Source of the DNA: Hyphomonadaceae bacterium
GTDB taxonomy: Bacteria > Pseudomonadota > Alphaproteobacteria > Caulobacterales > Hyphomonadaceae
Length of the DNA stretch: 64,000 nucleotides
Direction of reading: 5' to 3'
NCBI GenBank assembly: GCA_024742355.1
Contig: JANSYM010000003.1
Span: 1-64,000 of the forward strand
The translations under genes were made by a program, and so were the position numbers. The number at the start of each line of letters is the position of its first letter. The stretch's first letter is position 1. The notes beneath the pieces were generated by a model, which did not search any database, was not told the origin of the DNA, and worked only from the letters and a program-made list of their open reading frames with translations. Below, piece after piece: positions 17,476 to 26,260 of the stretch.

Positions 17476-18413
17476 GTGCGTTCAAGCACCCTTGGCAGTT
17501 TGAACACCACGCTTTCTGTCGCCGTGGTGACCTCTTCAACCTTGATATCAAACCGCGCGCGACAAGCCGCGATGAGGCCTTGAACCAGGTCCTCCGGTGC
17601 GCTTGCCCCTGCGGTCAGGCCCAGCGTTTCAACCCCTTCAAACCAGGACCAATCGACATTCTCCGCGCTGGCGACGAGGCGGGCATCCTGCGATCCCGCG
17701 CGCTTGGCAACCTCGACCAGGCGTTTGGAATTGGAGGAGGTCTCGGCACCAATGACCAGGAACAGTTCGGCGCGCTCGGCCATCACTTTCACCGCTTCCT
17801 GGCGATTTGTGGTGGCGTAGCAAATGTCTTCCTTGTGCGGCGCGCTGATGGCCGGGAAGCGGTCTTGAAGCGCCGCGACAATTTCAGCCGTGTCGTCGAC
17901 GCTCAGTGTGGTCTGGGTGACGAAGGCCAGGTTGGCTGGATCGCGCGGAGAAAATTCTGCAACGTCTTCAACCGTTTCGATCAATGTCATCGCGCCGTCC
18001 GGCAACTGGCCCATGGTGCCGATGACTTCCGGGTGGCCAGCATGGCCGATCAAGACGATCTCGCGGCCCGCCTTGTGATGGCGTTCGGCCTCGACATGGA
18101 CCTTTGAGACCAGCGGACAGGTTGCGTCGACAAACACCATCTCGCGTGCCTGCGCCGCCGCGGGCACGGCTTTCGGGACGCCATGCGCCGAGAATACGAC
18201 CGGGCGGTCCTGCGGGCACTGATCAAGCTCTTCAACAAACACCGCGCCGAGGCTTTCAAGGCGTGAAACCACGTGTTGATTGTGAACGATTTCGTGGCGG
18301 ACATAGACCGGCGCGCCCCACTTGCTCAGCGCCTCTTCGACAATCTGGATGGCGCGGTCCACCCCGGCGCAGAATCCGCGCGGTGCGGCAAGAAGGATTG
18401 TCAATGAAGGCAT
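17472..18413 (-). CDS. ispH: 4-hydroxy-3-methylbut-2-enyl diphosphate reductase
   Basis: A 313-residue iron-sulfur enzyme, the last step of the MEP isoprenoid pathway, giving IPP and DMAPP from HMBPP. The three cluster cysteines are in RGFCAGV (about 14), [11 protein letters not shown] (about 98) and [11 protein letters not shown] (about 195), with the conserved HEIVHN and TNRQEA motifs. Length is normal. The gene has no neighbours in the same direction; it converges with the peptidoglycan-binding protein gene across a TTAA shared by both stop codons. Confidence 0.96.
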   Translation of the reverse strand: MPSLTILLAAPRGFCAGVDRAIQIVEEALSKWGAPVYVRHEIVHNQHVVSRLESLGAVFVEELDQCPQDRPVVFSAHGVPKAVPAAAQAREMVFVDATCPLVSKVHVEAERHHKAGREIVLIGHAGHPEVIGTMGQLPDGAMTLIETVEDVAEFSPRDPANLAFVTQTTLSVDDTAEIVAALQDRFPAISAPHKEDICYATTNRQEAVKVMAERAELFLVIGAETSSNSKRLVEVAKRAGSQDARLVASAENVDWSWFEGVETLGLTAGASAPEDLVQGLIAACRARFDIKVEEVTTATESVVFKLPRVLERT

Positions 18414-18538
18414 ACCTTACAGTGTCCTCATGATTGCGACGCAGATAGGGCGTTGCGCGCCCCGCCATGGCCCGGTAACACTCTCAGCGATAAATGGATA
18501 GCCTCGGCGTCGAGGCCAAGAGTGACAAGGCATCACAC

Positions 18539-19099
18539 ATGCGAATTTTCGCCCTTTCCACTGCGCTCCTCGGGCTTGCGGCCTGCCAATCTGGATCGAG
18601 CATTGGTGACGCATTTGATACGCGCCAGAATGCGGGGACATGCCCGCCGGCGGCCGCCATGTACCAGTCTGCCCGACTGGTGGAGTTTGACGGTGCAGAA
18701 CAATTGTTCCCCAATGTCCAGTTTACCGGTGAAATTGTCGGAGTCCGCCTCTATTGCCGCTATGCTGGCAACGATCCGGTGCGGGCTGAGGTCGAGATTG
18801 ACTTTGCCTTTGGAAAAGGCCCAGCAGGAACCTCAAATCGCAAGGATTACGGCTATTGGGTCGCGGTGACGCGGCGCAGCGGAAAAGTGCTCAACAAAGA
18901 GCACTTCACGGTTCGAGCTGATTTCTCTGATGGTCCGGTTACCGGCGAGACCGAGGTGTTGCAGCGGATAATTATTCCGCGCAATGACGATTCCGTTTCG
19001 GCCGCGAACTTCGAAGTGCTGATCGGTTTTGATCTCACCGAGGATCAATTGGCCTACAACCGGGAAGGACGACGCTTCCGCCTGGGTGCGGGTCAATAG
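18539..19099 (+). CDS. Hypothetical lipoprotein
   Basis: Starting at the ATG at 18539 gives MRIFALSTALLGLAAC, a type II signal peptide with lipobox LAAC, so the mature protein should be an N-acylated lipoprotein of about 170 residues. The body contains FTGEIVGVRLYCRY, DYGYWVAVTRRSG and many strands, suggesting a small beta domain. I do not recognise the family. It lies 21 bases upstream of argS on the same strand and may be transcribed with it. Confidence 0.8.
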   Translation: MRIFALSTALLGLAACQSGSSIGDAFDTRQNAGTCPPAAAMYQSARLVEFDGAEQLFPNVQFTGEIVGVRLYCRYAGNDPVRAEVEIDFAFGKGPAGTSNRKDYGYWVAVTRRSGKVLNKEHFTVRADFSDGPVTGETEVLQRIIIPRNDDSVSAANFEVLIGFDLTEDQLAYNREGRRFRLGAGQ

Positions 19100-19120
19100 T
19101 CGCGAGGGTCGGAATCAGAC

Positions 19121-20926
19121 ATGACAGATCTCGCGACGCAATTGGCGCGCGCGTGCAGCGCTGCATTTGAAGTTGAAGGCCTGGAATCGCGCTGGGGTGC
19201 GGTAAAACAATCGGATCGGCCCGAACTTGCTGATTTTCAGTGTAATGGCTGTATGGGCGCCGCCAAACAGGCGGGCATGAATCCGCGTGAGCTGGCGGCG
19301 AAGATCGCGCCGCGGGTGGCTGATCACCCGTCCGTGGATCGTGTCGACGTGGCTGGTCCGGGATTCCTCAATATCATCGTCAGCGATGAGGCGCTCGCTG
19401 AACAGGCCACCTGGATCGGCGCGGATGATCGCGCGGGCGGGGGTGTCGCCGAGCGGCCCGAGAAAGTGGTCGTTGATTTTGGCGGCCCGAATGTCGCCAA
19501 GCCAATGCATGTCGGTCATCTGCGTTCTGCGGTGATCGGCGATACGCTGGTGCGCCTTTTGCGCTTCCTCGGCGATGACGTGACCGGCGATGTGCACCTC
19601 GGCGATTGGGGCCTGCAAATGGGCCTGCTGATCATTGCTGTTAAAGACGAGCAGCCGGACCTGCCATATTTTGACGAGAACAATTCCGGACCGTTCCCGG
19701 CTGAACCACCGGTGACGATGGAGGATCTCTCGCGGCTCTATCCCATGGCGTCGGCGCGCTCGAAAGAGGATGATGCCTATGCCAAGCGGGCGCAGGATGC
19801 GGTGGCTGAGATGCAGGCCGGGCGACCGGGTTATCGCGCGCTGCTCCAGCATTTCATTGACGTCTCCGTCGCGGCTCTGAAAGTCGATTACGGCTTTCTC
19901 GATGTCTCCTTCGATCTCTGGAAAGGCGAAAGCGATGTCGATCCGCTGATCGCGCCGATGATCGAGGAATTGAAGGCTGGCGGCTATGCCCGAGAGGATG
20001 AGGGCGCCTGGATCATCGATGTCGCTAAAGAGGGTGAGAATGTCGAATCCGTCGGCAAGGACGGTCAGACGCGCCTGAAGAATCCGATGCCGCCCTTCAT
20101 GCTGGTCAATTCGCGCGGCGCGACCGGCTACCATGCGACTGACCTCGCAACGATAAAGGACCGGGTCGACACGATGGCGCCGGATCGGATCTTGTACGTG
20201 GTTGATCAGCGCCAGGCGCTGCATTTTGAGCAAGTCTATCGCGCCGCCGACAAGGTCGGTTACATCGCCAATGACCGGCTCGAACATCTCGGTTTCGGCA
20301 CGGTCAACGGTGCTGATGGCAAGCCGTTCAAGACACGTGAAGGCGGGACCTTGCGTCTGGCGGATCTCAACCAGATGGCGCTCGATGTCGCAACCAAACG
20401 CATTGGTGAAGCAGGCCTGTCCGGTGATATTGGTGCGGATGAGCAAGGCGAGATCGGCAAACTGGTCGCCCGCGCCGCGCTTCGTTTCGCCGACCTGCAG
20501 AACCAGCGCACGACGAATTACGTGTTCGATCTCGAGCGCTTTACCAGTTTCGAAGGCAAGACCGGCCCGTATCTGCTTTACGCCGCGGTGCGCATCAAAG
20601 CCCTCCTGCGCCGCGCCGCGGACGAGGGCGTCACAGCAGGCGAGATCGCGATTTCTGCGCCAGAAGAGCGCAAACTCGTGCTCGCGCTGGATGGCTTTGC
20701 ACTGGCGCTGCACCTTGCGCGCGAGAAGCGTATGCCGCACTTTGTCTGTGAACATGTCTATGGCCTGTCGCAGGCGTTCAGCGCGTTCTACTCGGCCTGC
20801 CCGATCCTGAAGGATGATGTCGATGCAGCGACCAAGGCCTCCCGCATCGCGCTTTGCAAAACCGTGCTGCACCAACTCGAAGCCGGGCTCGGAATCCTCG
20901 GAATCACGGCTCCGGAGCGGATGTAG
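19121..20926 (+). CDS. argS: Arginyl-tRNA synthetase
   Basis: A 601-residue class I aminoacyl-tRNA synthetase. It has an N-terminal Add1-like domain, the HIGH-type motif as HVGHLRSAVIGD (about 128), the catalytic domain and a C-terminal anticodon-binding helical domain (from about 460, YLLYAAVRIKALLRRA). As in many ArgRS proteins, a KMSK loop is not canonical (FKTREGGTLRL). It charges tRNA-Arg in translation. The length is normal for alphaproteobacteria. The sporulation-repeat gene often found next to alphaproteobacterial argS is absent here. Confidence 0.96.
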   Translation: MTDLATQLARACSAAFEVEGLESRWGAVKQSDRPELADFQCNGCMGAAKQAGMNPRELAAKIAPRVADHPSVDRVDVAGPGFLNIIVSDEALAEQATWIGADDRAGGGVAERPEKVVVDFGGPNVAKPMHVGHLRSAVIGDTLVRLLRFLGDDVTGDVHLGDWGLQMGLLIIAVKDEQPDLPYFDENNSGPFPAEPPVTMEDLSRLYPMASARSKEDDAYAKRAQDAVAEMQAGRPGYRALLQHFIDVSVAALKVDYGFLDVSFDLWKGESDVDPLIAPMIEELKAGGYAREDEGAWIIDVAKEGENVESVGKDGQTRLKNPMPPFMLVNSRGATGYHATDLATIKDRVDTMAPDRILYVVDQRQALHFEQVYRAADKVGYIANDRLEHLGFGTVNGADGKPFKTREGGTLRLADLNQMALDVATKRIGEAGLSGDIGADEQGEIGKLVARAALRFADLQNQRTTNYVFDLERFTSFEGKTGPYLLYAAVRIKALLRRAADEGVTAGEIAISAPEERKLVLALDGFALALHLAREKRMPHFVCEHVYGLSQAFSAFYSACPILKDDVDAATKASRIALCKTVLHQLEAGLGILGITAPERM

Positions 20927-20933
20927 GCCCAAA

Positions 20934-20962
20934 GGTAAACAGAATCTGCCATTCTGTTTACC
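20934..20962. repeat. Perfect 12-bp inverted repeat after argS
   Basis: GGTAAACAGAAT (20934-20945) is followed by CTGCC and then its exact complement ATTCTGTTTACC (20951-20962). It lies eight bases past the argS stop. There is no T-run after it, so it may be a terminator without U-tract or a protein-binding site. Confidence 0.7.
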
Positions 20963-21054
20963 CGGCCCTAACGCGGCTTAACCCCTGCGCTGCAAAAATG
21001 AATGAATCATCGGGTTCCGGTAACCTCTGCTTAGCGGCCTGCCCTTAGGCTCAT

Positions 21055-21066
21055 CTGTCTAGACAG
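21055..21066. promoter_or_regulatory. Palindrome, possible operator
   Basis: CTGTCTAGACAG is a perfect 12-base palindrome about 20 bases upstream of the start of the gene at 21086, where a repressor would block transcription. This is inferred from position and symmetry only. Confidence 0.4.
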
Positions 21067-21085
21067 TGAACAAGGAACCCGCCCC

Positions 21086-21511
21086 ATGCTGAAAAATATG
21101 ATTAAAACCTGCGCTGACGACACTGGCCTGACCCAGGTCAAGGCGCGCGAAGCCGTCGGGATTGTGCTCAACACAGCCGAACGACAGGGATCACCGCTTG
21201 CCGAAGCGATTTTCAGAAAAATGCCTGGGGCGCGGACACTTTCAGCAACGACAGGCGCCGACCAGGGCGCCGCAACCGGGGTCATCGCACGCCTGATCGA
21301 GCAGACGCCGGGCGGGCGTCGCCATGTTGGCGAAGGCATGTTTGCCAGCCTGCACAAGGCCGGCCTTGGTCACAAACAAATCTCTCAATTGCTGCCCGCG
21401 ATCAGCAAATATATGCAAATCACTTATGGCATGGAAGCATTTGGGCATATCGGCGATCTGGTCGTCGCGGACATGCTGACCGGCTCTGATCGCACGGCTG
21501 CTGCGGCCTGA
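21086..21511 (+). CDS. Hypothetical protein (DUF2267/DUF2780-like)
   Basis: A 141-residue, mostly helical protein with no signal peptide. Motifs such as TGLTQVKAREAVGIVL, GVIARLIEQTP and HKQISQLLPAISKYMQ resemble helical DUF2780/DUF2267-type proteins, but I cannot assign a family with confidence. The start is preceded by AAGGAA. It stands alone between an operator-like palindrome and a strong terminator, so it is an independent transcription unit. Confidence 0.65.
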   Translation: MLKNMIKTCADDTGLTQVKAREAVGIVLNTAERQGSPLAEAIFRKMPGARTLSATTGADQGAATGVIARLIEQTPGGRRHVGEGMFASLHKAGLGHKQISQLLPAISKYMQITYGMEAFGHIGDLVVADMLTGSDRTAAAA

Positions 21512-21538
21512 TCTGAACCATACAGGGTTTCCTTTTTG

Positions 21539-21573
21539 GGCTCACTGCGTTGTCGCGCAGTGAGCCTTTTCTT
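21539..21573 (+). terminator. Rho-independent terminator
   Basis: GGCTCACTGCG (21539-21549) pairs perfectly with CGCAGTGAGCC (21556-21566) and is followed by TTTTCTTTTT. It ends the gene at 21086-21511. Confidence 0.92.
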
Positions 21574-21601
21574 TTTCCGATGGCGCGATTAGGGGAGGGC
21601 C

Positions 21602-21937
21602 ATGACTGATCAAACCGACCGCAACATCCCGCTCAGCCAGTTGACCTTTGAGGGCGATCACTTGGCACGCGCCACGGCTTCGAACTGGGACACGATCCAG
21701 ATCGGAGCTCTGTTGCAGCACGTGATCGAACGCCATGCGCGCGGCCAGCTGGATGAGGGAGCGCCGCTCACGGTGTCCGTCACCTTCGACGTCTCCGAGC
21801 CGGTGAGCGATGGCGACGAAGTGGTGTTCGAAAGCCGCATTGATCGACGTACGCGCACACTGGTTTTTGCCAGCGGCACGGCCGCGCAAGGTGCGCGTCA
21901 TTTGCTTAAGGCGACCGTGGTGTTTCGGATCGCTTAG
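21602..21937 (+). CDS. Small hotdog-like acyl-CoA-binding/thioesterase-like protein
   Basis: A 111-residue protein with GGAGGG before the start. The pattern of a long helix (IQIGALLQHVIERHARG) followed by strands ending GARHLLKATVVFRIA is compatible with a hotdog thioesterase fold, but the usual catalytic motif is not evident. The call is tentative. It converges on the enoyl-CoA hydratase-family gene with nine bases between, which fits a fatty-acid context. Confidence 0.5.
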   Translation: MTDQTDRNIPLSQLTFEGDHLARATASNWDTIQIGALLQHVIERHARGQLDEGAPLTVSVTFDVSEPVSDGDEVVFESRIDRRTRTLVFASGTAAQGARHLLKATVVFRIA

Positions 21938-21946
21938 CGCGAAGGA

Positions 21947-22798
21947 TTACATCGGTGAACGGCGAAGCGGCAGCAGGTCAGGGTATTCCGCGTCGCGCTT
22001 TTCAGATTTTGCCTTGAACGCTTCCTGCATGTGCGATGGGGGCAGCATGCCGGAATTCCAGACACCGATATAATCCAGCGTGTCGGCGGTACTGTGGTCG
22101 CGGCCATAATTGATCAGGACCTTGCAACCGGTCACTGCCAGCGGATTCTTGGAGGCGATTTCCCGCGCTACGCCGAGGACGTGCTCGAGCATTTCTTCCT
22201 GGGTTTCGAACACTTCGTTGACCAGGCCGATCTCTTTCGCCTTGTCGGCGCCGAGCCGCTCGCCGGTATAAGCCATCTGCTTGACCCAGCCTTCCGGAAT
22301 ATAGCGTTGCAGGCGGGGGAAGGTGCCGACATCCGCGGTCATCGCAATATTGGTTTCCTGAATGCAGAAGAACGCGTCCTTGGTGCACCAGCGAATGTCG
22401 CCAGCGGAAATCATGTCGATCGCGCCACCGATCACGCCGCCCTGGCAGGCGATCAGGACAGGGATCCGGGCCTCTTCCAGAGCATTGAACGATGACTGGA
22501 TCTGCTTGATATTGGAGCGGAAGGCCTCGGCCGCGACATGGCGGTCTGTCTTGCCGCTGGTCACGGCGCCATCATCACTGAATACGGACAGGTCCATGCC
22601 CGCGGAAAAGTGTTTGCCAGCAGACGAAATCACGATCACCCGTGCGGCCGCCGTTGCGTCGATTTCATTGACGATTTCCGGCAATTCGTTCCAGAACGCC
22701 TTGTTCATCGCATTCATCGCCTGTGGGCGATTGAGCACGATATGGGCGACTTTGTCTTCAATCGAGACGGCGAAACACTCGTGCGTCTTTTTCAGCAT
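21947..22798 (-). CDS. Enoyl-CoA hydratase/isomerase family, dienoyl-CoA isomerase-like
   Basis: A 283-residue crotonase-fold protein. It has NRPQAMNAMNKAFW at the N-terminus, the oxyanion-hole segment GKHFSAGMDLSVF and CQGGVIGGAIDM. The pocket residues fit ECH1-type delta3,5-delta2,4-dienoyl-CoA isomerases: an Asp in SAGDIRWC, a Glu in CIQETNI and an Asp in TADVGTFPRLQ. It probably acts in beta-oxidation of unsaturated acyl chains. The start ATG at 22798 is preceded by GGGA; a TTG one codon upstream is also possible. Confidence 0.88.
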   Translation of the reverse strand: MLKKTHECFAVSIEDKVAHIVLNRPQAMNAMNKAFWNELPEIVNEIDATAAARVIVISSAGKHFSAGMDLSVFSDDGAVTSGKTDRHVAAEAFRSNIKQIQSSFNALEEARIPVLIACQGGVIGGAIDMISAGDIRWCTKDAFFCIQETNIAMTADVGTFPRLQRYIPEGWVKQMAYTGERLGADKAKEIGLVNEVFETQEEMLEHVLGVAREIASKNPLAVTGCKVLINYGRDHSTADTLDYIGVWNSGMLPPSHMQEAFKAKSEKRDAEYPDLLPLRRSPM

Positions 22799-22935
22799 CA
22801 ATGAACTCCCTGTTTCTCGATAAACTAGAGCAACCGGGGTATAATCTCCAGCATGTCGCAGCGATAAGCATACAGTCGTTTGATTTTGTGGATGAAATTG
22901 GTTTCAATGAAATCCAAAGGTGAGGGAATACAAAA

Positions 22936-23682
22936 ATGCGTTCAATGATATTCGGAGCTTTGGCTCTGTGCCTCGTTCCAGCGAGCTGCGAAGGCGGCAC
23001 AGGCGGCGATTTCGGTCAGGTCCTCGGGGATGTACTTGGAGAGATTGGCAGCAGCGAAACCAGTGGCGGGGCCCTGACTACGCTCGAGATTGATGCAGGC
23101 CTGCGTCAGGCGCTGGAGATCGGGGCGGAACGCGTGGCCAGCCAGATCGGCGTCACGGATGGCTATTGGCAGGATCCGCAGATCCAGATCCCGCTGCCCG
23201 GACGCCTTGGCGATGTTCAACGCCAGCTGTCACAAGTGGGCTTGTCCGGACCGCTCGATGATCTGCAGTTGCGCATGAACCGCGCCGCTGAAGACGCTGT
23301 GCCGGCCGGCAAGCGCATCGTCATCGATGCGGTCAAGTCGATCACCATCGATGATGCGTTGGGAATCCTGCGCGGCGGTGATTCGGCCGCGACTGATTTC
23401 CTGCGTGGCCGCACCGAAGAAAACCTGCGCGGCCTGTTCACGCCTTATGTCGAATCAGCGCTCGAAGGATCGGGGGCGTACCGGGCGCTGGACAGTGCCG
23501 TCAGCAACCAACCGCTGCTCGCGATTGCCGCTGTCGACTACAAATCTGACTTAACCACACATGCGGTCCAATTTGGCCTTGATGGTCTGTTTACCTATCT
23601 CGCAGTTGAGGAGAAGAAGATCCGCGACAATCCTGTTGCACGCACTACAGAATTGCTGCGTAAGGTCTTCGGTTCGAGATAA
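22936..23682 (+). CDS. DUF4197 lipoprotein
   Basis: A 248-residue protein starting MRSMIFGALALCLVPASC, a short signal with a cysteine at 18 that could be a lipobox (PASC). The rest follows the DUF4197 pattern: GLRQALEIGAERVASQIG, a region IQIPLPGRL, MNRAAEDAVP, VKSITIDDALGIL and the conserved tail ATDFLRGRTEENLRGLFTPYV. Function is unknown; it is a periplasmic or outer-membrane-facing helical protein. It is followed after 8 bases by a hydrolase gene. Confidence 0.85.
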   Translation: MRSMIFGALALCLVPASCEGGTGGDFGQVLGDVLGEIGSSETSGGALTTLEIDAGLRQALEIGAERVASQIGVTDGYWQDPQIQIPLPGRLGDVQRQLSQVGLSGPLDDLQLRMNRAAEDAVPAGKRIVIDAVKSITIDDALGILRGGDSAATDFLRGRTEENLRGLFTPYVESALEGSGAYRALDSAVSNQPLLAIAAVDYKSDLTTHAVQFGLDGLFTYLAVEEKKIRDNPVARTTELLRKVFGSR

Positions 23683-23690
23683 GGGCAAGC

Positions 23691-24647
23691 ATGCGTAGAT
23701 TTACATTTGAAACCCCCGAGGGCGACATGGCCGCCCTTGAGTTTGGCGATCCGGCCAAAAAGCTCGCGGCTCTGTGGCTGCACGCGACAGGTTTCAATGC
23801 GATGACCTATCAGTCGATCCTGGCGCCGCTGGGATTGCGGACCAAGGTTCAGGCGGTGGATCTGCGTGGACATGGCCGTTCAACCTTGCCGGCCAAGCCG
23901 GGGCGGCTGAAATCCTGGAAACGCTATCGCAATGATGTGCTGGCTTTTCTGGAGCGTGAATCCCCGGTCAACAAAGTCGTTCTGGGTGGGCATTCCATGG
24001 GCGCCACGGTGGCGCTGCTTGCGGCCGGAGCGCGCCCAGACAAGGTCGCGGGCCTGGTCCTGGTCGACCCGGTCATCCTGCCGGCCCGATACTATATGGC
24101 CATGCACCTCTCGCCATTTCGGCGTGGCGGCAGCCATATGGCGAAACAGGCGCGGCGCCGGCGCAACAAGTTCGATTCGCGTGAGCACATTCAGTACAAG
24201 TATAAAGGACGCGGCGCGTTCGAGACCTGGCGCGATCCGTTTCTGGAAGACTATATCCTCGATGCGTTTGATCGCACGGATGGCAATGATCCTGATAGCG
24301 AGAAACAGATCTGGCAATTGCTCTGCGATCCGAAATGGGAAGCCGCGACTTTCCTGGCCCAGCGCAACCGGCCCTGGGGAGCGCTGGCAAAGGTCAAGAA
24401 GCACCGAATTCCAATTACCGTCCTGCGCCCCGACCGCGACTCCGTGATGACTGACCAGGTCGCTGCACGCCTGACAAAGAAGTGCCCGCATCTGGTTTTG
24501 AAAGAGCGTGTAAACACGACCCATTTCCTGCCCATGGAAGCGCCATATGATGTCCGCGATCAGCTTTCATCCTACATTTCCAGTCTGATTGAAGGGCTTG
24601 CCGAAGACGAGATCGGACCGGTGCGCCGGAGCCTGCGCGGGGCTTGA
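23691..24647 (+). CDS. Alpha/beta hydrolase
   Basis: A 318-residue protein of the alpha/beta-hydrolase fold: DLRGHGRS, the nucleophile elbow GGHSMGATVAL (Ser in HSM), and a C-terminal NTTHFLPMEAPYDVR with the likely catalytic His. The cap region is basic (MAKQARRRRNKFDSRE), which is unusual. It lies 8 bases downstream of the DUF4197 gene, probably in one operon. The substrate cannot be inferred. Confidence 0.9.
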   Translation: MRRFTFETPEGDMAALEFGDPAKKLAALWLHATGFNAMTYQSILAPLGLRTKVQAVDLRGHGRSTLPAKPGRLKSWKRYRNDVLAFLERESPVNKVVLGGHSMGATVALLAAGARPDKVAGLVLVDPVILPARYYMAMHLSPFRRGGSHMAKQARRRRNKFDSREHIQYKYKGRGAFETWRDPFLEDYILDAFDRTDGNDPDSEKQIWQLLCDPKWEAATFLAQRNRPWGALAKVKKHRIPITVLRPDRDSVMTDQVAARLTKKCPHLVLKERVNTTHFLPMEAPYDVRDQLSSYISSLIEGLAEDEIGPVRRSLRGA

Positions 24648-24721
24648 GCCGCGCAGTGTTAACCACGCACCTCTTTGACATATTGATATAATTTTGCTCT
24701 CATCCGCTTGGGAGAGGGAGA

Positions 24722-24982
24722 ATGCAGGGACGTGCTTTCGCACTGATCACGCTCGGATTCGCGAGTTTGTTTCTCATTGGCGCGGCCGGTGCGGCTTCAG
24801 AGTCTTACTTTGAAGCCCGTACAATGCCGCATTTGCATGACGTCGATTGTGACGCTGAACGCATGGCGCTGGATCGCCCAGATCTGGACCGTCCAAATTG
24901 TTCTGCGCACCGCGTGTCCGCCACGTATGGCCGGCAAGTCATGGCGATGAGTCTGACACATGGGCGCGAACCCGAGGACTAA
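24722..24982 (+). CDS. Small secreted protein of unknown function
   Basis: An 86-residue protein with GGGAGAGGGA before the start and an N-terminal hydrophobic segment (MQGRAFALITLGFASLFLIGAAGAA) that reads as a signal peptide. The mature part of about 60 residues has two cysteines (VDCDAE and PNCSAH) that could form a disulfide. I do not recognise it. It stands in a short gap before the dioxygenase gene. Confidence 0.65.
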   Translation: MQGRAFALITLGFASLFLIGAAGAASESYFEARTMPHLHDVDCDAERMALDRPDLDRPNCSAHRVSATYGRQVMAMSLTHGREPED

Positions 24983-25134
24983 TTGACAGTTGCACCTGTC
25001 AGGATCGACCCGCGCGCAAGCACGGGGCGTTGGCGTTTGCGCAGAATCTTCGGTCACGTCGCGTGATCTTGCTTCATCCCATTCATCGGATAGCGTGGTT
25101 TCAGGCATGAGCCTGGCGCAGATCGGAGCACGGA

Positions 25135-26160
25135 ATGGCAGTACGGAAACTGGACGAGCACGTCGCCTGGCGGCGTCAAGACATGCTGGATGCAAAGACC
25201 TGGACCGTCGAGCTGAGCGACGATGACCAACGTGAGCTGCAGGCTGCGCTCGAGCACGCCAAGCAGGCGTCTGCCGATGTGCTTGAGCTGGGGATCGACG
25301 ATTTTCCACTTTCCGGTCTGAAAGAAAAGCTCGCACAGATGGACCATGAATTGCTGCATGGGCGCGGCTTTGTGCGTCTGTCAGCGCTCGATGGCGATCA
25401 GTATTCGGATGAGGACCTGACCCTGCTTTACTGGGGCATCGGTCTTCACCTCGGCGATCCGTGGCCGCAGAACAAGTATGGCCACGTGCTTGGCGATGTT
25501 ATCAATCAGGGCAAGGCGATCACCGATCCGACCGCGCGTGGCAATGAGCTTGGCTCAATCGCACTCGATTTCCACACCGACGGATCGGATTATGTCGGCT
25601 TGATGTGCCTGCATGAAGCCGAACAGGGCGGCTTGTCGCTGGTCGCCAATGCGGTTGCCATCCACAATGAAATGGTCGAGCAGCGCCCGGACCTGGCCGA
25701 GGCTTTGTACGCGCCCTTGCCTTGGGATTTTCGCGGCGAAGAAGCACCCGGCGGGGCGCCTTACTATATGCGCGCGCCGTTTACCGAGCATGATGGCCGG
25801 TTCTTCCTGTTCTGCGTGCCGCAATATATTCGCGCGTCGCAGCGCCATCCCAGCGCGCCACGTCTGACCGCGCTGGAACTGGAAGCGCTGACCATGATGG
25901 AAGAGCTCGCCCGCCGCGAGGATATGCATGTCGCCATGCCGCTGCGCCGGGGCGAGATGCAATTCATCTATAATTACCATGTCTTCCATGGCCGGACGGA
26001 GTATCGCGACCCGCCAGTGCCGGCGCATCCGCGCCATCTCAAACGCCTTTGGTTGTCGTCTCGCTCGCTGACCGAACGGCCAGAGCATTTTGCCCTGAAA
26101 AGCGCGCCGCACTGGATGCAGAACCGCTCCGCCAGTCGTATGGAACTGCGCCCCGGCTGA
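25135..26160 (+). CDS. TauD/TfdA-family Fe(II)/2-oxoglutarate dioxygenase-like protein
   Basis: A 341-residue protein. The iron ligands of the family are present as HTD (His147, Asp149, in LDFHTDGSDY) and a distal His in NYHVFHGRTEY, with the 2-oxoglutarate-binding Arg likely in RHLKRLWLSSR. The fold region HGRGFVRLSALD and the LYWGIGLHLGDPWPQNKYGH motif are typical of this group of alphaproteobacterial TauD-like enzymes. Substrate is unknown. It has GGA upstream of the start and no clear operon partner; the SDR gene follows after 100 bases. Confidence 0.88.
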   Translation: MAVRKLDEHVAWRRQDMLDAKTWTVELSDDDQRELQAALEHAKQASADVLELGIDDFPLSGLKEKLAQMDHELLHGRGFVRLSALDGDQYSDEDLTLLYWGIGLHLGDPWPQNKYGHVLGDVINQGKAITDPTARGNELGSIALDFHTDGSDYVGLMCLHEAEQGGLSLVANAVAIHNEMVEQRPDLAEALYAPLPWDFRGEEAPGGAPYYMRAPFTEHDGRFFLFCVPQYIRASQRHPSAPRLTALELEALTMMEELARREDMHVAMPLRRGEMQFIYNYHVFHGRTEYRDPPVPAHPRHLKRLWLSSRSLTERPEHFALKSAPHWMQNRSASRMELRPG

Positions 26161-26260
26161 GCCTTCAAGCACGCCTTCCAAATTATCCGTCCAGTCGCGT
26201 TCGGCTGCCGTGACGTCAGTCTGCTAGGACAGTCGACAAGACAGGAATTGGGAGTGGAAT

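Noticed and set aside
19115-20932. 605-codon open frame opposite argS
   Set aside because: It covers almost exactly the argS gene on the other strand and shows no recognisable domain; it is a shadow of high-GC codon bias.
24676-24692. TTGACA and TATAAT upstream of the small secreted protein gene
   Set aside because: The two hexamers are only about 6 bases apart, too close for a sigma-70 promoter.
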